A DNA stretch of 64,000 nt from JANXYY01 sp035530875 (GCA_035530875.1 DATKUB010000061.1:50106-114105); one strand, 5' to 3'. Counted from the stretch's first letter, positions 51,488 to 60,570 are shown. The notes: generated by a model from the letters alone, not told the origin. Numbers and translations are program-made.

Positions 51488-52780
51488 ATGTCCAAAGGGC
51501 TTCAACGCGTCAAAGCCAAGGCGCGCGGCCTCGCGATAGACCTCTCGCCCCTGAAAGTGAGTCGCGATTTTCGTCTGGTGATGGGCTCGGGCATGGTGAC
51601 CATGCTTGGCTCGATGGTCACATACGTGACTCTGCCGTTTCAAATCAAGCAACTCACTGGAAGTTTTATCGCTGTTGGCCTAGCCGGTGCTGCCGAGTTG
51701 ATCCCGTTAGTTGTCTTCGGTCTCTACGGTGGAGCGCTAGCCGATTCAGTGGATCGTAAGGTCATGGTGATCGTGACCGAAATAGCTGCAATGGGACTAA
51801 CCACCATCCTCTTCGCCAATTCGCTGATGCAGCAACCAAGGATTTGGGTTATCTATGTCGTCGCTGGACTGTTTGCCGCAGTTGATGGACTGCAGCGGCC
51901 GAGCCTTGAAGCGATGACCCCGCAAATAGTTCCGCATGAGAAATTGAGCGCCGCTGCCGCGATGGGAAGTATTCGCTTTCAGTTTGGCGCCATCCTTGGA
52001 CCGGCCTTGGGTGGTGTCCTGATATCCACGTTTGGCGTCTCTAGCGGTTATGGATTCGACATCGCCACCTATGTCATCTCGCTAACCCTCCTTATTCGCC
52101 TGTCCCGGATCGCCACCACCGGCGACTCCATGTCACCATCCTGGAGTGCATTAGTTGGCGGCCTGAAATATGCATTGAGCCGTCAAGATCTAATGGGCAC
52201 TTACGCAATCGACATGGCAGCAATGTTTTTCGCCATGCCCAATGCTCTCTTTCCCTTCCTTGCAGACCGACTCGGTGCCCCGTGGTCGCTCGGCTTGCTC
52301 TACTCGGCGGGCATGATCGGCTCGATCATTGCCACAATCACAAGTGGTTGGGTTCCGCGATACCACCGGCACGGGCGAGCCGTGATAGTGGCAGCCATTT
52401 GCTGGGGATTCGCAATCACCATTGCTGGAGCGACCAATTCTTTACTGGTAGTACTGCTTGGATTGACTGTTGCGGGCGGCGCAGACCAGATCAGTGGAAT
52501 CTTTCGATCAACTATTTGGAACCAGACAATCCCGGATGAATTACGTGGAAGATTGGCAGGAATTGAACTTCTTTCATACTCAATTGGTCCGCTAAGTGGT
52601 CAAACTCGAGCCGGAATGATGGCATCTTGGAGTGGCTTGCGTGCCTCGATCATGGGCGGTGGAATGCTCTGCGTGGGAGCAGTCGGAATACTTACGAGTG
52701 TTCTTCCGAAGTTTAGAAGTTACGACGATCGAACAAATGAATTCGCCATAGCGTCTCGGAAACGTCGGCAGCAATTTTGA
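51488..52780 (+). CDS. MFS transporter (EntS-like exporter family)
   Basis: 430 residues and about 12 hydrophobic segments. The first loop reads YGGALADSVDRKVMVIVTEIA near 78, a standard MFS A-like motif, and LRGRLAGIELLSYSIGPLSGQ near 345 is typical of the enterobactin-exporter-like branch. It follows panB after 9 bases. The substrate is unknown, and no siderophore genes are nearby. Confidence 0.82.
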   Translation: MSKGLQRVKAKARGLAIDLSPLKVSRDFRLVMGSGMVTMLGSMVTYVTLPFQIKQLTGSFIAVGLAGAAELIPLVVFGLYGGALADSVDRKVMVIVTEIAAMGLTTILFANSLMQQPRIWVIYVVAGLFAAVDGLQRPSLEAMTPQIVPHEKLSAAAAMGSIRFQFGAILGPALGGVLISTFGVSSGYGFDIATYVISLTLLIRLSRIATTGDSMSPSWSALVGGLKYALSRQDLMGTYAIDMAAMFFAMPNALFPFLADRLGAPWSLGLLYSAGMIGSIIATITSGWVPRYHRHGRAVIVAAICWGFAITIAGATNSLLVVLLGLTVAGGADQISGIFRSTIWNQTIPDELRGRLAGIELLSYSIGPLSGQTRAGMMASWSGLRASIMGGGMLCVGAVGILTSVLPKFRSYDDRTNEFAIASRKRRQQF

Positions 52781-52932
52781 AACTGTTTGAACTGATAGCG
52801 GAAAACTTTTAAAAATGGCGACACGACACGTTTTGAAATGCGCCAAATAATTGCTTTGGTGGTTTTTAACTGACAAACTTACTTTTTGAAAGAGTCCGGT
52901 GACGGATCGGACCCTGCAGACAGGAGATGCAC

Positions 52933-53112
52933 GTGGCTGCTAGCACCACGGCTCGTAAGACCGTAGCTAAGAAGCGCACAGCCAAGAAGGCTGCCGCTAA
53001 GAAGGTCGCTAAGAAGCGCACCGTAAAGAAAGCTGCTGCGAAGAAGGTTGCCAAGAAGCGCCCAGCCAAGCGGCGCGCAACCAAGAAGGCCGCTGCTGCA
53101 CCTGCAGCCTAA
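52933..53112 (+). CDS. Lysine/alanine-rich histone H1-tail-like DNA-binding protein
   Basis: 59 residues, almost all Lys, Ala, Arg, Val and Thr. The motif AKKRT(A/V)KKAAAKKVAKKR repeats with a period of about 14 residues, from 42-base repeats in the DNA. It has no globular domain. It resembles the tail of actinobacterial HU (HupB) or chlamydial Hc1, and would bind DNA non-specifically and charge-dependently. GTG 52933 has AGGAG six bases upstream. A strong terminator follows, so it is its own transcription unit and probably abundant. Ribosomal or RNA-binding roles are alternatives. Confidence 0.7.
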   Translation: MAASTTARKTVAKKRTAKKAAAKKVAKKRTVKKAAAKKVAKKRPAKRRATKKAAAAPAA

Positions 53113-53123
53113 AGGTCCTCGTA

Positions 53124-53159
53124 AGAAAGCCTCGTCTGCGAAAGCGGACGAGGCTTTCT
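53124..53159 (+). terminator. Rho-independent-type terminator after the histone-tail-like gene
   Basis: AGAAAGCCTCGTC/GACGAGGCTTTCT is a perfect 13-base stem with a 10-base loop (TGCGAAAGCG), 12 bases after the stop. T-rich sequence within the right arm follows the GC-rich part. Confidence 0.85.
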
Positions 53160-53174
53160 GCTTTACTCGTCACC

Positions 53175-54029
53175 ATGGCCTCAACTGCATTGACTCCCGG
53201 AACACTTTCACCGCGAAGAGCGGTTCCTTCCAAAATCGCGCGTCCCGAATACGTCGGGAAAAAAATGCCAACCCCTTATTCCGGTCCTGATGTCCAAGAT
53301 TCTGACACCGTGGCAAAAATGAGGACCGCCGGGCAATTGGCTGCCAGGGCAATGGAAGAAGTCGCGAAAGCAATTGCACCAGGCGTATCAACCGACGCGC
53401 TGGATCAAATTGGTCATGATTATCTATGCGACCACGGCGCCTATCCTTCAACACTTGGCTACCGGGGATTCCCTAAATCTCTTTGCACTTCAATCAACGA
53501 AGTTATTTGCCATGGGATACCGGATTCAACGGTCTTAAAAGATGGTGACATCATTAACATCGATATCACCGCATATATCAATGGAGTTCATGGAGACACT
53601 GACGCCACATATTTCGTCGGAGAAGTCGATGAAGAGTCCAGATTGCTCGTCGAACGCACACATGAAGCCTTGATGCGGGGTATTGCTTCGGTTCTGCCGG
53701 GTCGGGAAGTCAACGTCATCGGTCGCGTGATCGAAAAATTCGCGGCCAGGTTTGGATATGGCGTCGTGCGAGATTTCACCGGTCATGGCGTCCACACTGC
53801 ATTCCATAGTGGCCTTGTGATACCGCACTACGACTCACCTCACCACAATCAGATAATGGAGGTGGGCATGACTTTCACCATCGAACCGATGCTCACTCTC
53901 GGGACCTACGATTATCAGACTTGGGCAGATGGTTGGACAGTAGTTACTGCTGACGCAAGGCGATCGGCCCAGTTTGAACACACTTTGGTCGTAACTGAAG
54001 CCGGCGCAGAAATTCTTACTCTGCCTTAG
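53175..54029 (+). CDS. map: Methionine aminopeptidase type I
   Basis: 284 residues with an N-terminal extension of about 45 (as in mycobacterial MapB). Metal ligands are visible in NIDITAYINGVHGDTDATY (two Asp), DFTGHGVHTAFH (His), FTIEPML (Glu) and SAQFEHTLVVT (Glu). It removes the initiator methionine. No Shine-Dalgarno precedes ATG 53175, which lies 15 bases after the terminator, so the mRNA may be leaderless or start within this gap. Confidence 0.94.
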   Translation: MASTALTPGTLSPRRAVPSKIARPEYVGKKMPTPYSGPDVQDSDTVAKMRTAGQLAARAMEEVAKAIAPGVSTDALDQIGHDYLCDHGAYPSTLGYRGFPKSLCTSINEVICHGIPDSTVLKDGDIINIDITAYINGVHGDTDATYFVGEVDEESRLLVERTHEALMRGIASVLPGREVNVIGRVIEKFAARFGYGVVRDFTGHGVHTAFHSGLVIPHYDSPHHNQIMEVGMTFTIEPMLTLGTYDYQTWADGWTVVTADARRSAQFEHTLVVTEAGAEILTLP

Positions 54030-54498
54030 CCTCGAGGAATTCAACGTCAGCATTCTCGCGCAACTTTTCGCCAAACCGTTCGAAAATAGTTGCCAGCAGT
54101 GCCTGTTCGTCGCTTTGCAGCAGGTCGAGAAAACGGCTTCGCACACTTAATACATGATCCGGCGCCGCAGCGACGATCTTCTGCCAACCATGGTCGGTCA
54201 GAACTGCAAATGAACCACGCCGGTCATCAAGACAACTCTCACGACGAACGATCCCGGCCTGTTCAAGGACCTTCATGCGGTGAGACAGGCGGGAGCGTGA
54301 CAACAACGATGCCTGCGCCAACTCGCTCATTCGAACCCGACGGCCCGGTGCTTCCGACAAATAGGCGATTACCTCGTAATCAGCCATCGACAGGCCATGG
54401 GCGACTAAATCTCGCTCTAGAGCCTCGTACAGCTGCCGACTCGTCAGGATGTAGGCGCGCCAGGCACGCATCTCATCAGGGGTAAGCCAGTCGGTCAT
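54016..54498 (-). CDS. MarR-family transcriptional regulator
   Basis: 160 residues with the winged helix at about 35-110 (LSMADYEVIAYLSEAPGRRV, MSELAQASLLSRSRLSHRM, RRESCLDDRRGSFAVLTDHG). The DxRxG wing is present. It lies divergent to yceI with paired palindromes between them, so it probably controls itself and yceI. No Shine-Dalgarno precedes ATG; TATATATAT is just upstream, so translation may be leaderless. It overlaps the 3' end of map by 14 bases. Confidence 0.88.
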   Translation of the reverse strand: MTDWLTPDEMRAWRAYILTSRQLYEALERDLVAHGLSMADYEVIAYLSEAPGRRVRMSELAQASLLSRSRLSHRMKVLEQAGIVRRESCLDDRRGSFAVLTDHGWQKIVAAAPDHVLSVRSRFLDLLQSDEQALLATIFERFGEKLRENADVEFLEAKAE

Positions 54499-54526
54499 AT
54501 ATATATAGTACCTTGACTCCGATATA

Positions 54527-54575
54527 AGTTGAAAGTTTAACTATCTCCTGCTAGCATTTTAGTTGAGCATTCAAC
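54527..54575. promoter_or_regulatory. Two candidate MarR operators between marR and yceI
   Basis: GTTGA-GCAT-TCAAC at 54562-54575 is a perfect palindrome with a 4-base spacer. AGTTGAAAGTTTAACT at 54527-54542 is an imperfect copy with the same AGTTGA/TCAACT character. Both are typical MarR-type symmetry and lie 20-70 bases upstream of yceI. Confidence 0.55.
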
Positions 54576-54594
54576 AATTAGAAAATGAGGCACC

Positions 54595-55134
54595 ATGAAT
54601 ACACCAGTACCCGCCGGAACGTGGATCATCGACCAGAGCCACTCCGAAGTCGGCTTCACAGCTCGTCACCTAATGGTGAGCAAAGTTCGGGGCTCTTTTG
54701 AAAAGTTCTCCGGAACTGTCAAAGTCGCGGAAAACTTTACCGATTCAAAAGTCGAAGCCACCATCGATGCTTCCAGCGTCAATACGCGAGATGAGAACCG
54801 CGATACACACATCCGCACAAAAGACTTTTTTGCCGTCGAAGAATTCCCAACTTGGAGTTTCATATCAACAGGCCTCAAGGCCCAAGGATCCGACTACTCA
54901 ATGGACGGTGACCTGACCATCAAGGGCGTTACCAAACCAATTACGCTTGCGCTCGAGGTGCTGGGAGTGAACAAAGACCCGTGGGGCAACTTAAAGGCCG
55001 GCTTTGCCGCCAGCACGAAGGTCAACCGGAAGGACTTCGGCATCGAGTGGAACGCTCCACTTGAGGCAGGCGGTGTTCTCGTGGGCGATGAAGTAACTTT
55101 GAACTTGGACATCCAGGCAGCTCTCCAGGCCTAA
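54595..55134 (+). CDS. YceI family lipid-binding protein
   Basis: 179 residues of the YceI fold. PAGTWIIDQSHSEVGFTARHLMVSKVRG is the family opening; VEATIDASSVNTRDENRDTH near 57 and FISTGL, GDLTIKGVTKPITLAL near 105 follow. There is no signal peptide, so it stays in the cytoplasm. YceI proteins bind polyisoprenoids or fatty-acyl chains. GAGG precedes the ATG. The divergent MarR regulator and a perfect terminator frame it as an independent unit. Confidence 0.92.
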   Translation: MNTPVPAGTWIIDQSHSEVGFTARHLMVSKVRGSFEKFSGTVKVAENFTDSKVEATIDASSVNTRDENRDTHIRTKDFFAVEEFPTWSFISTGLKAQGSDYSMDGDLTIKGVTKPITLALEVLGVNKDPWGNLKAGFAASTKVNRKDFGIEWNAPLEAGGVLVGDEVTLNLDIQAALQA

Positions 55135-55142
55135 TAACGGCT

Positions 55143-55194
55143 AAATAGCAAAGTGGCGGTGACCGAACTTTGGGTCACCGCCACTTTGCTATTT
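55143..55194. terminator. Long bidirectional terminator between yceI and htpX
   Basis: A perfect 22-base stem (AAATAGCAAAGTGGCGGTGACC) with an 8-base loop lies between the convergent stops of yceI and htpX. A/T runs at both ends allow termination in both directions. Confidence 0.9.
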
Positions 55195-55210
55195 GCGACC
55201 TGTATGCCTT

Positions 55211-56113
55211 CTAAATTCCCTCCATCGCCCGGAGAGCTGCAATGCGTTGAGCCAGCGGAGGATGCGTTTCGAAAAGCTTTGAAGTGCTCGAAGTATCAAG
55301 CGGTGACTCTATCCAGATATGAGCGACGGCATTAGAGCGTCGCTTGACTACTGTGGTGTCGGCCGCCAATGCCTCAAGCGCACGACGCAAGCCAGTTGGG
55401 TTACGTGTGAAATCGACGGCAGTCGCATCAGCTAAAGCTTCTCGGCGACGCGATATTGCCGCTTTCAAAAGCAGCGCTGCAAGCGGAGCAAGGATCAGCA
55501 CAGCCAGCGATAACGCCAAGGCGATCGGATTGGAGTTGCTATTGCTGTTGCTATCTCGTTTGCCTCCACCGAACCACATCATTCGAATCAACATGTCGCT
55601 CAAAATTGCAATCGCTCCAGCTGTGGTCGCCGCAACTGCCGAAACTAGAGTGTCCCGATTAGCCACATGAGCCAACTCGTGCGCAATAACACCTTGCAAT
55701 TCATCACGGTCCATGATGTCAAGAATGCCAGTTGTGAAGGCGATCACGGCATGGTCGGCGTTGCGCCCAGTTGCAAATGCATTAGGTGCCTTATCTGCCA
55801 CAACGGCAACTTTTGGCATTGGTAATCCGCTTGCCAGCGTCATTTCCTGGACCAAAGCAAAGAGTTTTGGGTTGTCACTCTCTTCAATGATTTTGGCACC
55901 CGTCATTAGCATCACCAACTTGTCGGCTGAGTAGTACGAACCCCAGACCGAGAACAAGGCAAATCCAACAGCGAGTGGAACGATGGCCGCCGTTGTTCCA
56001 CCAAAATAAGTCAGCGCCGCAAAGGCGACTAACCACGATAAAGCGCCCATGCCGACCAGGAGAAAAACCGTTTTCCGGCGGTTAGCTTGCTGGGCCGATC
56101 GAAAGTTGACCAT
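55211..56113 (-). CDS. htpX: HtpX-type membrane zinc metalloprotease
   Basis: 300 residues. Four hydrophobic segments, with the zinc site GVIAHELAHVANRD near 133 (HExxH) facing the cytoplasm. Glu follows in SRRREALADATAVDFTR near 220. The tail TSKLFETHPPLAQRIAALRAM is conserved. HtpX degrades misfolded membrane proteins. It starts at the last base of the lemA stop, a common gene pair. Confidence 0.93.
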   Translation of the reverse strand: MVNFRSAQQANRRKTVFLLVGMGALSWLVAFAALTYFGGTTAAIVPLAVGFALFSVWGSYYSADKLVMLMTGAKIIEESDNPKLFALVQEMTLASGLPMPKVAVVADKAPNAFATGRNADHAVIAFTTGILDIMDRDELQGVIAHELAHVANRDTLVSAVAATTAGAIAILSDMLIRMMWFGGGKRDSNSNSNSNPIALALSLAVLILAPLAALLLKAAISRRREALADATAVDFTRNPTGLRRALEALAADTTVVKRRSNAVAHIWIESPLDTSSTSKLFETHPPLAQRIAALRAMEGI

Positions 56114-56667
56114 TAGAAGGAAACTTTAGGCGCCTTACGATCCTGCGGATCATCAACCTCATAAAACTCTCGAGCCGAGACCTTAGCCATCCCGGCAAAG
56201 AATTTCGTCGGTATGGTCACGATCGCAGAATTCAATGCCCGGACGTTGTCGTTATAGTACTGCCGCGCAAATCCAACTCGATTCTCGGTAGTGGCCAACT
56301 CTTCCTGTAATGAAAGAAAATTCGCCGAGGCCTTGAGGTCAGGGTAATTCTCCGCAACCGCAAGTAAGCCACGAAGGGCTTGAGTCAACATCCCGTCAGC
56401 GGATGCGACAGAGCCCACCGAGGAAGCCGATGTAGCTGCCGCACGCGCCTGAACCACCTTCTCAAATGTGGCACTTTCATGCGCGGCGTATCCCTTGACA
56501 GTCTCGACCAAATTGGGGATCAGGTCAGAGCGGCGCTTGAGTTGAACCTCAATTTGAGCAAAGGCTTCATCGACCGAAACCTTTAGTCCGACCAATTTGT
56601 TATAAAGACTAAACGCATATACGACCAGAACAGCAAAGAAAGCAAGAACTACGATGATTTTCGTCAT
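56113..56667 (-). CDS. lemA: LemA family protein
   Basis: 184 residues: one N-terminal helix (about 5-22) and a long helical domain with NKLVGLKVSVDEAFAQIEVQL and RRSDLIPNLVETVKGYAAHE, both LemA hallmarks, and AENYPDLKASANFLSLQEEL near 112. It is anchored in the membrane with the domain outside or inside depending on species. The gene pairs with htpX, as in many bacteria. Function is not defined. Confidence 0.93.
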   Translation of the reverse strand: MTKIIVVLAFFAVLVVYAFSLYNKLVGLKVSVDEAFAQIEVQLKRRSDLIPNLVETVKGYAAHESATFEKVVQARAAATSASSVGSVASADGMLTQALRGLLAVAENYPDLKASANFLSLQEELATTENRVGFARQYYNDNVRALNSAIVTIPTKFFAGMAKVSAREFYEVDDPQDRKAPKVSF

Positions 56668-56733
56668 GAGGCAAATCTACCTGATTGCCCGGATACGGCG
56701 TAGAACGACAAACCGCCAGGTCAGAACTGCAAA

Positions 56734-56767
56734 AAAAGTGCGGACCAGATTTCTGGCCCGCACTTTT
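56734..56767 (-). terminator. Rho-independent terminator after the solute-binding protein gene
   Basis: On the minus strand AAAAGTGCGG/CCGCACTTTT and CCAGA/TCTGG pair with single mismatch, and seven T follow. It ends the leftward solute-binding-protein gene before lemA. Confidence 0.9.
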
Positions 56768-56814
56768 AATCCTTACCAGGCGCTCCGGCTCCAATGGCCG
56801 GGGACACCTCTTTT

Positions 56815-58584
56815 TCAGTTCTTCTTCACCCACATTTTGCCGAATGCCGGGTTGCCTTGTGGCAGCCAGTAGAAACCTCCGCCGACGGCGGTGCCCCAGA
56901 CGAACTGCGCCTTACCGAATCGCGTTGGGAGCACCCAGAAGTTCTCCATTGCCGTCTTATCCAATTCTTTCCACATCGTCGCCTGGGTCTGACGGTCCGT
57001 GGTCTTCATGGCTAGATCTACCTTCGCGGCGAAAGCAGCGTAATTAGGATCGTCGCCGTTCTGTGAGAGATCAAACCCGCCATTTACGATGTAGAGCTGT
57101 GGGATTACAGTCGATGCATTCGCCCAGTCAGCACCCCAGCCGGCGGCGCTCAAATCGCCCTGCGTAGTCGGATTCATGACTGTGGAGTAGTAACCACTCT
57201 TAATGATGTTGAATTTAACCTTGATGCCTGCCCGAGCCCATGCAGTCGTGTTGATTGGAATGGTGTCTTGAAGTGTTACCGATTCAGGCACGTCGATTAC
57301 AAGTCCATCAACGGTCGCATGCTTGTAATCGGCTGGACACTTAGTTTTGGCGATAGCTAGAAGAGCCTTTGCCTTGTCGATGTTTCCAGTCGCAATAAAG
57401 TCGGGATTCCCAGGACCGGCCGCTCCTGTTGGGGCATAGTCGGTGGCTAACAAGGGGCTGATGACTCCGGTTGCATAACTACCAGCGAAGGTCGTCCCAC
57501 CTAGGTAGTCCAGGTTGGCCTTGGCGTCGTAGGCGTAGTACATAGCCGCACGTACCTCAAGGCAGGGCATCTTCTTGACGTTATATGCGTAGTACCGGGT
57601 ATATGGGTCTGAGTAGTTGATCGCCCTTCCAGCGAACGCAGCAAGTGGATCGCCGGTGGTCGCATCAAAGAAGTTCGTACGGTTAAGTGGCAGCGGATTT
57701 GCGAAGTTAACCGAGGATGGGATCGAGTTTGAAAGCATCATCTGATCGCGGACCTGCTCGTCGAGACCAAAACGGAGTTCGATTCGGTTTGGGTACGGCG
57801 TGCGAACGCTATCGCTTGCCTGACTCCACTCGGAGTTACGAACAAGAATAAGAGATTCCTTCGTATTCGAAAGGATCTTGTAGGGACCAGTCGCCTGCGG
57901 ACGCAAGTCATATGCGTCGCCAGTGTCTTTGGACTTCTGAATCGGTGAGATCGAGCCATAAGTCGCAAAGTAATTGAAGTCAGCGACTGAAGTATTCAGG
58001 TTGAAGGTGATGGTTCTGTTGCTCGCATCACAGGTGACTGCCTTGTCATAGGCCGCAACTCCAGCAGGTGTGTTCTTGTAGGGACCCGTGTAGATGGAGT
58101 TGCCGCTCGAATCGACAGGAATATCCAGCCATTGAATTGCATATGCGGGACCGTCAGTTATGACGTCTGTTGCAAATGAACGAGAGACGCCATATTTAAC
58201 ATCGGCGCACGTAATGGCATGTCCATCTTCAAATTTGGTACCGGGCCGCAATGTAAAGGACCACGTCTTTGCCTCGTTGGTAGCAGTGCCCGTATCTGTC
58301 GCCAGATCAGGAACCAGTAAAGTGCCAGCCGCACCGGGTACTGGGTTGTATGCCACGAGAGTTCGAATTAGGAATGAGTTCTCAAAGTCCAGGTCGCGCC
58401 CGGTGTAAATACGATTTGGATCCAAGTGATCCAACTTCGGCGCATGCTCAAGAAAATAGAGCGTGCCTCCTTTGACTGCGTCAGTGCTCCCATTCGCAGA
58501 CGAGGATGAGGATGCTGAACTGCAACCTGCTAGCAGTAGCGCAGTTGCTGCAATTACTGGCACAAGCGTCTTGATTATTTTCAT
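56815..58584 (-). CDS. Family-5 (peptide-type) ABC substrate-binding lipoprotein
   Basis: 589 residues from ATG 58584 with GGGAG upstream. The lipoprotein signal ends LLLAGCSS, followed by a serine-rich spacer. The SBP_bac_5 fold starts GGTLYFLEHAPKLDHLDPNR, with TLRPGTKFEDGHAITCADVK near 115. The conserved ligand-entry and hinge regions of DppA/OppA-type proteins are present. The ligand is unknown; peptides, nickel or glycosides are all bound by this family. It is a close paralogue of the partial gene at 63372. Confidence 0.9.
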   Translation of the reverse strand: MKIIKTLVPVIAATALLLAGCSSASSSSSANGSTDAVKGGTLYFLEHAPKLDHLDPNRIYTGRDLDFENSFLIRTLVAYNPVPGAAGTLLVPDLATDTGTATNEAKTWSFTLRPGTKFEDGHAITCADVKYGVSRSFATDVITDGPAYAIQWLDIPVDSSGNSIYTGPYKNTPAGVAAYDKAVTCDASNRTITFNLNTSVADFNYFATYGSISPIQKSKDTGDAYDLRPQATGPYKILSNTKESLILVRNSEWSQASDSVRTPYPNRIELRFGLDEQVRDQMMLSNSIPSSVNFANPLPLNRTNFFDATTGDPLAAFAGRAINYSDPYTRYYAYNVKKMPCLEVRAAMYYAYDAKANLDYLGGTTFAGSYATGVISPLLATDYAPTGAAGPGNPDFIATGNIDKAKALLAIAKTKCPADYKHATVDGLVIDVPESVTLQDTIPINTTAWARAGIKVKFNIIKSGYYSTVMNPTTQGDLSAAGWGADWANASTVIPQLYIVNGGFDLSQNGDDPNYAAFAAKVDLAMKTTDRQTQATMWKELDKTAMENFWVLPTRFGKAQFVWGTAVGGGFYWLPQGNPAFGKMWVKKN

Positions 58585-58614
58585 GAGCGCTCCCAATTTG
58601 GATTAACTTAAACA

Positions 58615-58630
58615 GTAAATTTTGATTTAC
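58615..58630. promoter_or_regulatory. Inverted repeat upstream of the binding-protein gene
   Basis: GTAAAT-TTTG-ATTTAC is a perfect 6-base inverted repeat 31 bases upstream of the ATG at 58584, in an AT-rich region of 247 bases (58585-58831) that otherwise holds no gene. A binding site is plausible but unproven. Confidence 0.35.
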
Positions 58631-58831
58631 ACTTTCCACACTGTCTTTCACACTAGAGCGCTTTAGGCTTTTTGTTACTATCAGATTCGACTTTTCGAAA
58701 TAAACTTCAGATAGACGAAGATTCGGACAGCCCTCACCGGTTACTATCACGTAATTCGAAAGATAAACGTGGTTGCTAAAAGGGTATTCCTGGTGGTTTA
58801 GCCGGATATCAATAGCAAAGCTCAGAAATCG

Positions 58832-60499
58832 TTAGAACCGCGTTGGTTCCTTCCAAGTCGGCCACTGTTCGCGCAATATATTACAAATTTCCCCAAGAGT
58901 CGCTTCAGCTCTCGCTGCATCTAGCAATGCCGGAATCATGTTCTCAGTCGACGCGGCACACTTCGCGATCTCTTCTAAGGCAATTCGCACAGCTAGTTCG
59001 TCACGCTTCGCACGACGCGATTGCAACTTTTTTACTTGTTCGCGCTCTACATCAGGCGAGATCCGCAGAATTTCTAAGGGTTTAGCCAACGTAGCCATAT
59101 GTCGAGTAACGCCGACAATTGCGCGTTCCCCATCTTCCAAGGCTTGGCTCTGCGCGAAGGACGATTCGGCTATCTTCGAGATAAACCAGCCGTCTTCGAT
59201 TCCGCGAAGGATACCGCTTGTCATCGACGTTCCATCGCCCAAATTCTTGATAGCACCAAGAAGGGTTTCGACTTCAGAATCGATTTGGTCAGTTAGCGCC
59301 TCAACAAACCAGGAGCCTCCGAGCGGATCGATAACATCAGCCACGCCAGTTTCCTCAAGAATTACTAATTGAGTACGGAGTGCAATTTCAGCCGTGTAAG
59401 CACTAGGAAGCGCCAACACTTCATCGAGAGCATTGGTGTGCAGCGACTGCGTTCCACCCAAGACGGCAGAGAGAGCTTCGATGGCGGTTCGAACAACATT
59501 GTTCTCTGGTTGAGCAGCGGTAAGCGAAACCCCGGCAGTTTGCGTGTGGAACCGAAGTTGCTGGGATCGAGGCGACGTCGCACCGTAAACGTCTCGCATC
59601 CAACGCGCCCAAATGCGGCGAGCAGCACGCAACTTAGCAATTTCTTCAAAGAAATCTATGTGGGCGTCAAAGAAAAAACTTAACTGTTCCGCAACCGTCT
59701 CGATTGACAGCCCCTTTGAAAGACCAAGTTCTACGTAGCCGAATCCGTCGGCAAGAGTGAACGCTATTTCTTCTGCCGCCGTAGATCCCGCCTCCCGAAT
59801 GTGATATCCCGAAACCGATAGCGGCTTGTACTTTGGCGAGTTGCTGCTGCACCACTCCATCAGATCGCCGATGAGCCTCAAATGTGGCTCTGGAGCAAAG
59901 AGCCACTCTTTCTGCGCGATGTACTCCTTAAAGATGTCAGTCTGAAGAGTGCCATTTAGCGCCTCAGGCGAAGCGCCTTGTCTTTCTGCCGCCACCACAT
60001 AGAAAACGAAAATGGGAACTGCCGGTCCATTAATAGTCATGGATGTCGTAACTTGATCGAGTGGAATATCGGCAAAAAGTTCGTCCATGTCTGCGACCGA
60101 ATCGATCGCAACCCCACAATGGCCCACCTCACCAAGAGCCAGAGATTCATCGCTGTCTCGACCCATAAGGGTGGGTAGGTCGAAAGCCACGCTCAGGCCT
60201 CCCCCGCCGGCGGCCAATAGTTCACGGTATCTCGCGTTAGTTGCGGTTGCGTCGCCAAAACCAGCGAATTGGCGGACCGTCCACGGCCGCCCGCGGTAGC
60301 CAGTTGTGTGGATACCACGCGTGAATGGAAATTCGCCCGGCCAGCCGATGGCTTCGAAACGTGAATCGTCTTCCTTGGGTGAGTAGATCGGTTCGAGTGG
60401 AAGCCCGGAGAGAGTAGTAGCGCCCTCTTTCGCCAACTGCGCTCGCTCGTAACGGGAGCGCCAGCGCGCACGACCTTCTTGAATCTGTTCATGCTCCAT
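58832..60499 (-). CDS. icmA: Acyl-CoA mutase large subunit, isobutyryl-CoA mutase-like
   Basis: About 555 residues of the methylmalonyl-CoA mutase catalytic barrel, without the B12-binding domain, so a separate small subunit is required. Phe78 (in RQFAGF) replaces the Tyr89 and Gln196 (in IAQKE) replaces the Arg207 of methylmalonyl-CoA mutase; His233 (GYHIREAG) is kept. The spacing (118 and 37 residues) matches. Phe plus Gln is the pair found in isobutyryl-CoA mutase, which interconverts isobutyryl- and butyryl-CoA. The B12 subunit is not in the window. An ATG at 60499 is used; a GTG at 60511 is possible. Confidence 0.85.
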   Translation of the reverse strand: MEHEQIQEGRARWRSRYERAQLAKEGATTLSGLPLEPIYSPKEDDSRFEAIGWPGEFPFTRGIHTTGYRGRPWTVRQFAGFGDATATNARYRELLAAGGGGLSVAFDLPTLMGRDSDESLALGEVGHCGVAIDSVADMDELFADIPLDQVTTSMTINGPAVPIFVFYVVAAERQGASPEALNGTLQTDIFKEYIAQKEWLFAPEPHLRLIGDLMEWCSSNSPKYKPLSVSGYHIREAGSTAAEEIAFTLADGFGYVELGLSKGLSIETVAEQLSFFFDAHIDFFEEIAKLRAARRIWARWMRDVYGATSPRSQQLRFHTQTAGVSLTAAQPENNVVRTAIEALSAVLGGTQSLHTNALDEVLALPSAYTAEIALRTQLVILEETGVADVIDPLGGSWFVEALTDQIDSEVETLLGAIKNLGDGTSMTSGILRGIEDGWFISKIAESSFAQSQALEDGERAIVGVTRHMATLAKPLEILRISPDVEREQVKKLQSRRAKRDELAVRIALEEIAKCAASTENMIPALLDAARAEATLGEICNILREQWPTWKEPTRF

Positions 60500-60570
60500 C
60501 GAAATCACCATCCATCCGCAAACGTAGCCTCTGTAACTTGCTCTCGGAAATTCGGACTAGTGGCTCTTGC

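Noticed and set aside
52969..53070. Short regular repeats that might resemble a CRISPR array
   Set aside because: The repeats are coding, about 42 bases apart, and translate to a Lys/Ala-rich periodic protein with no spacers.
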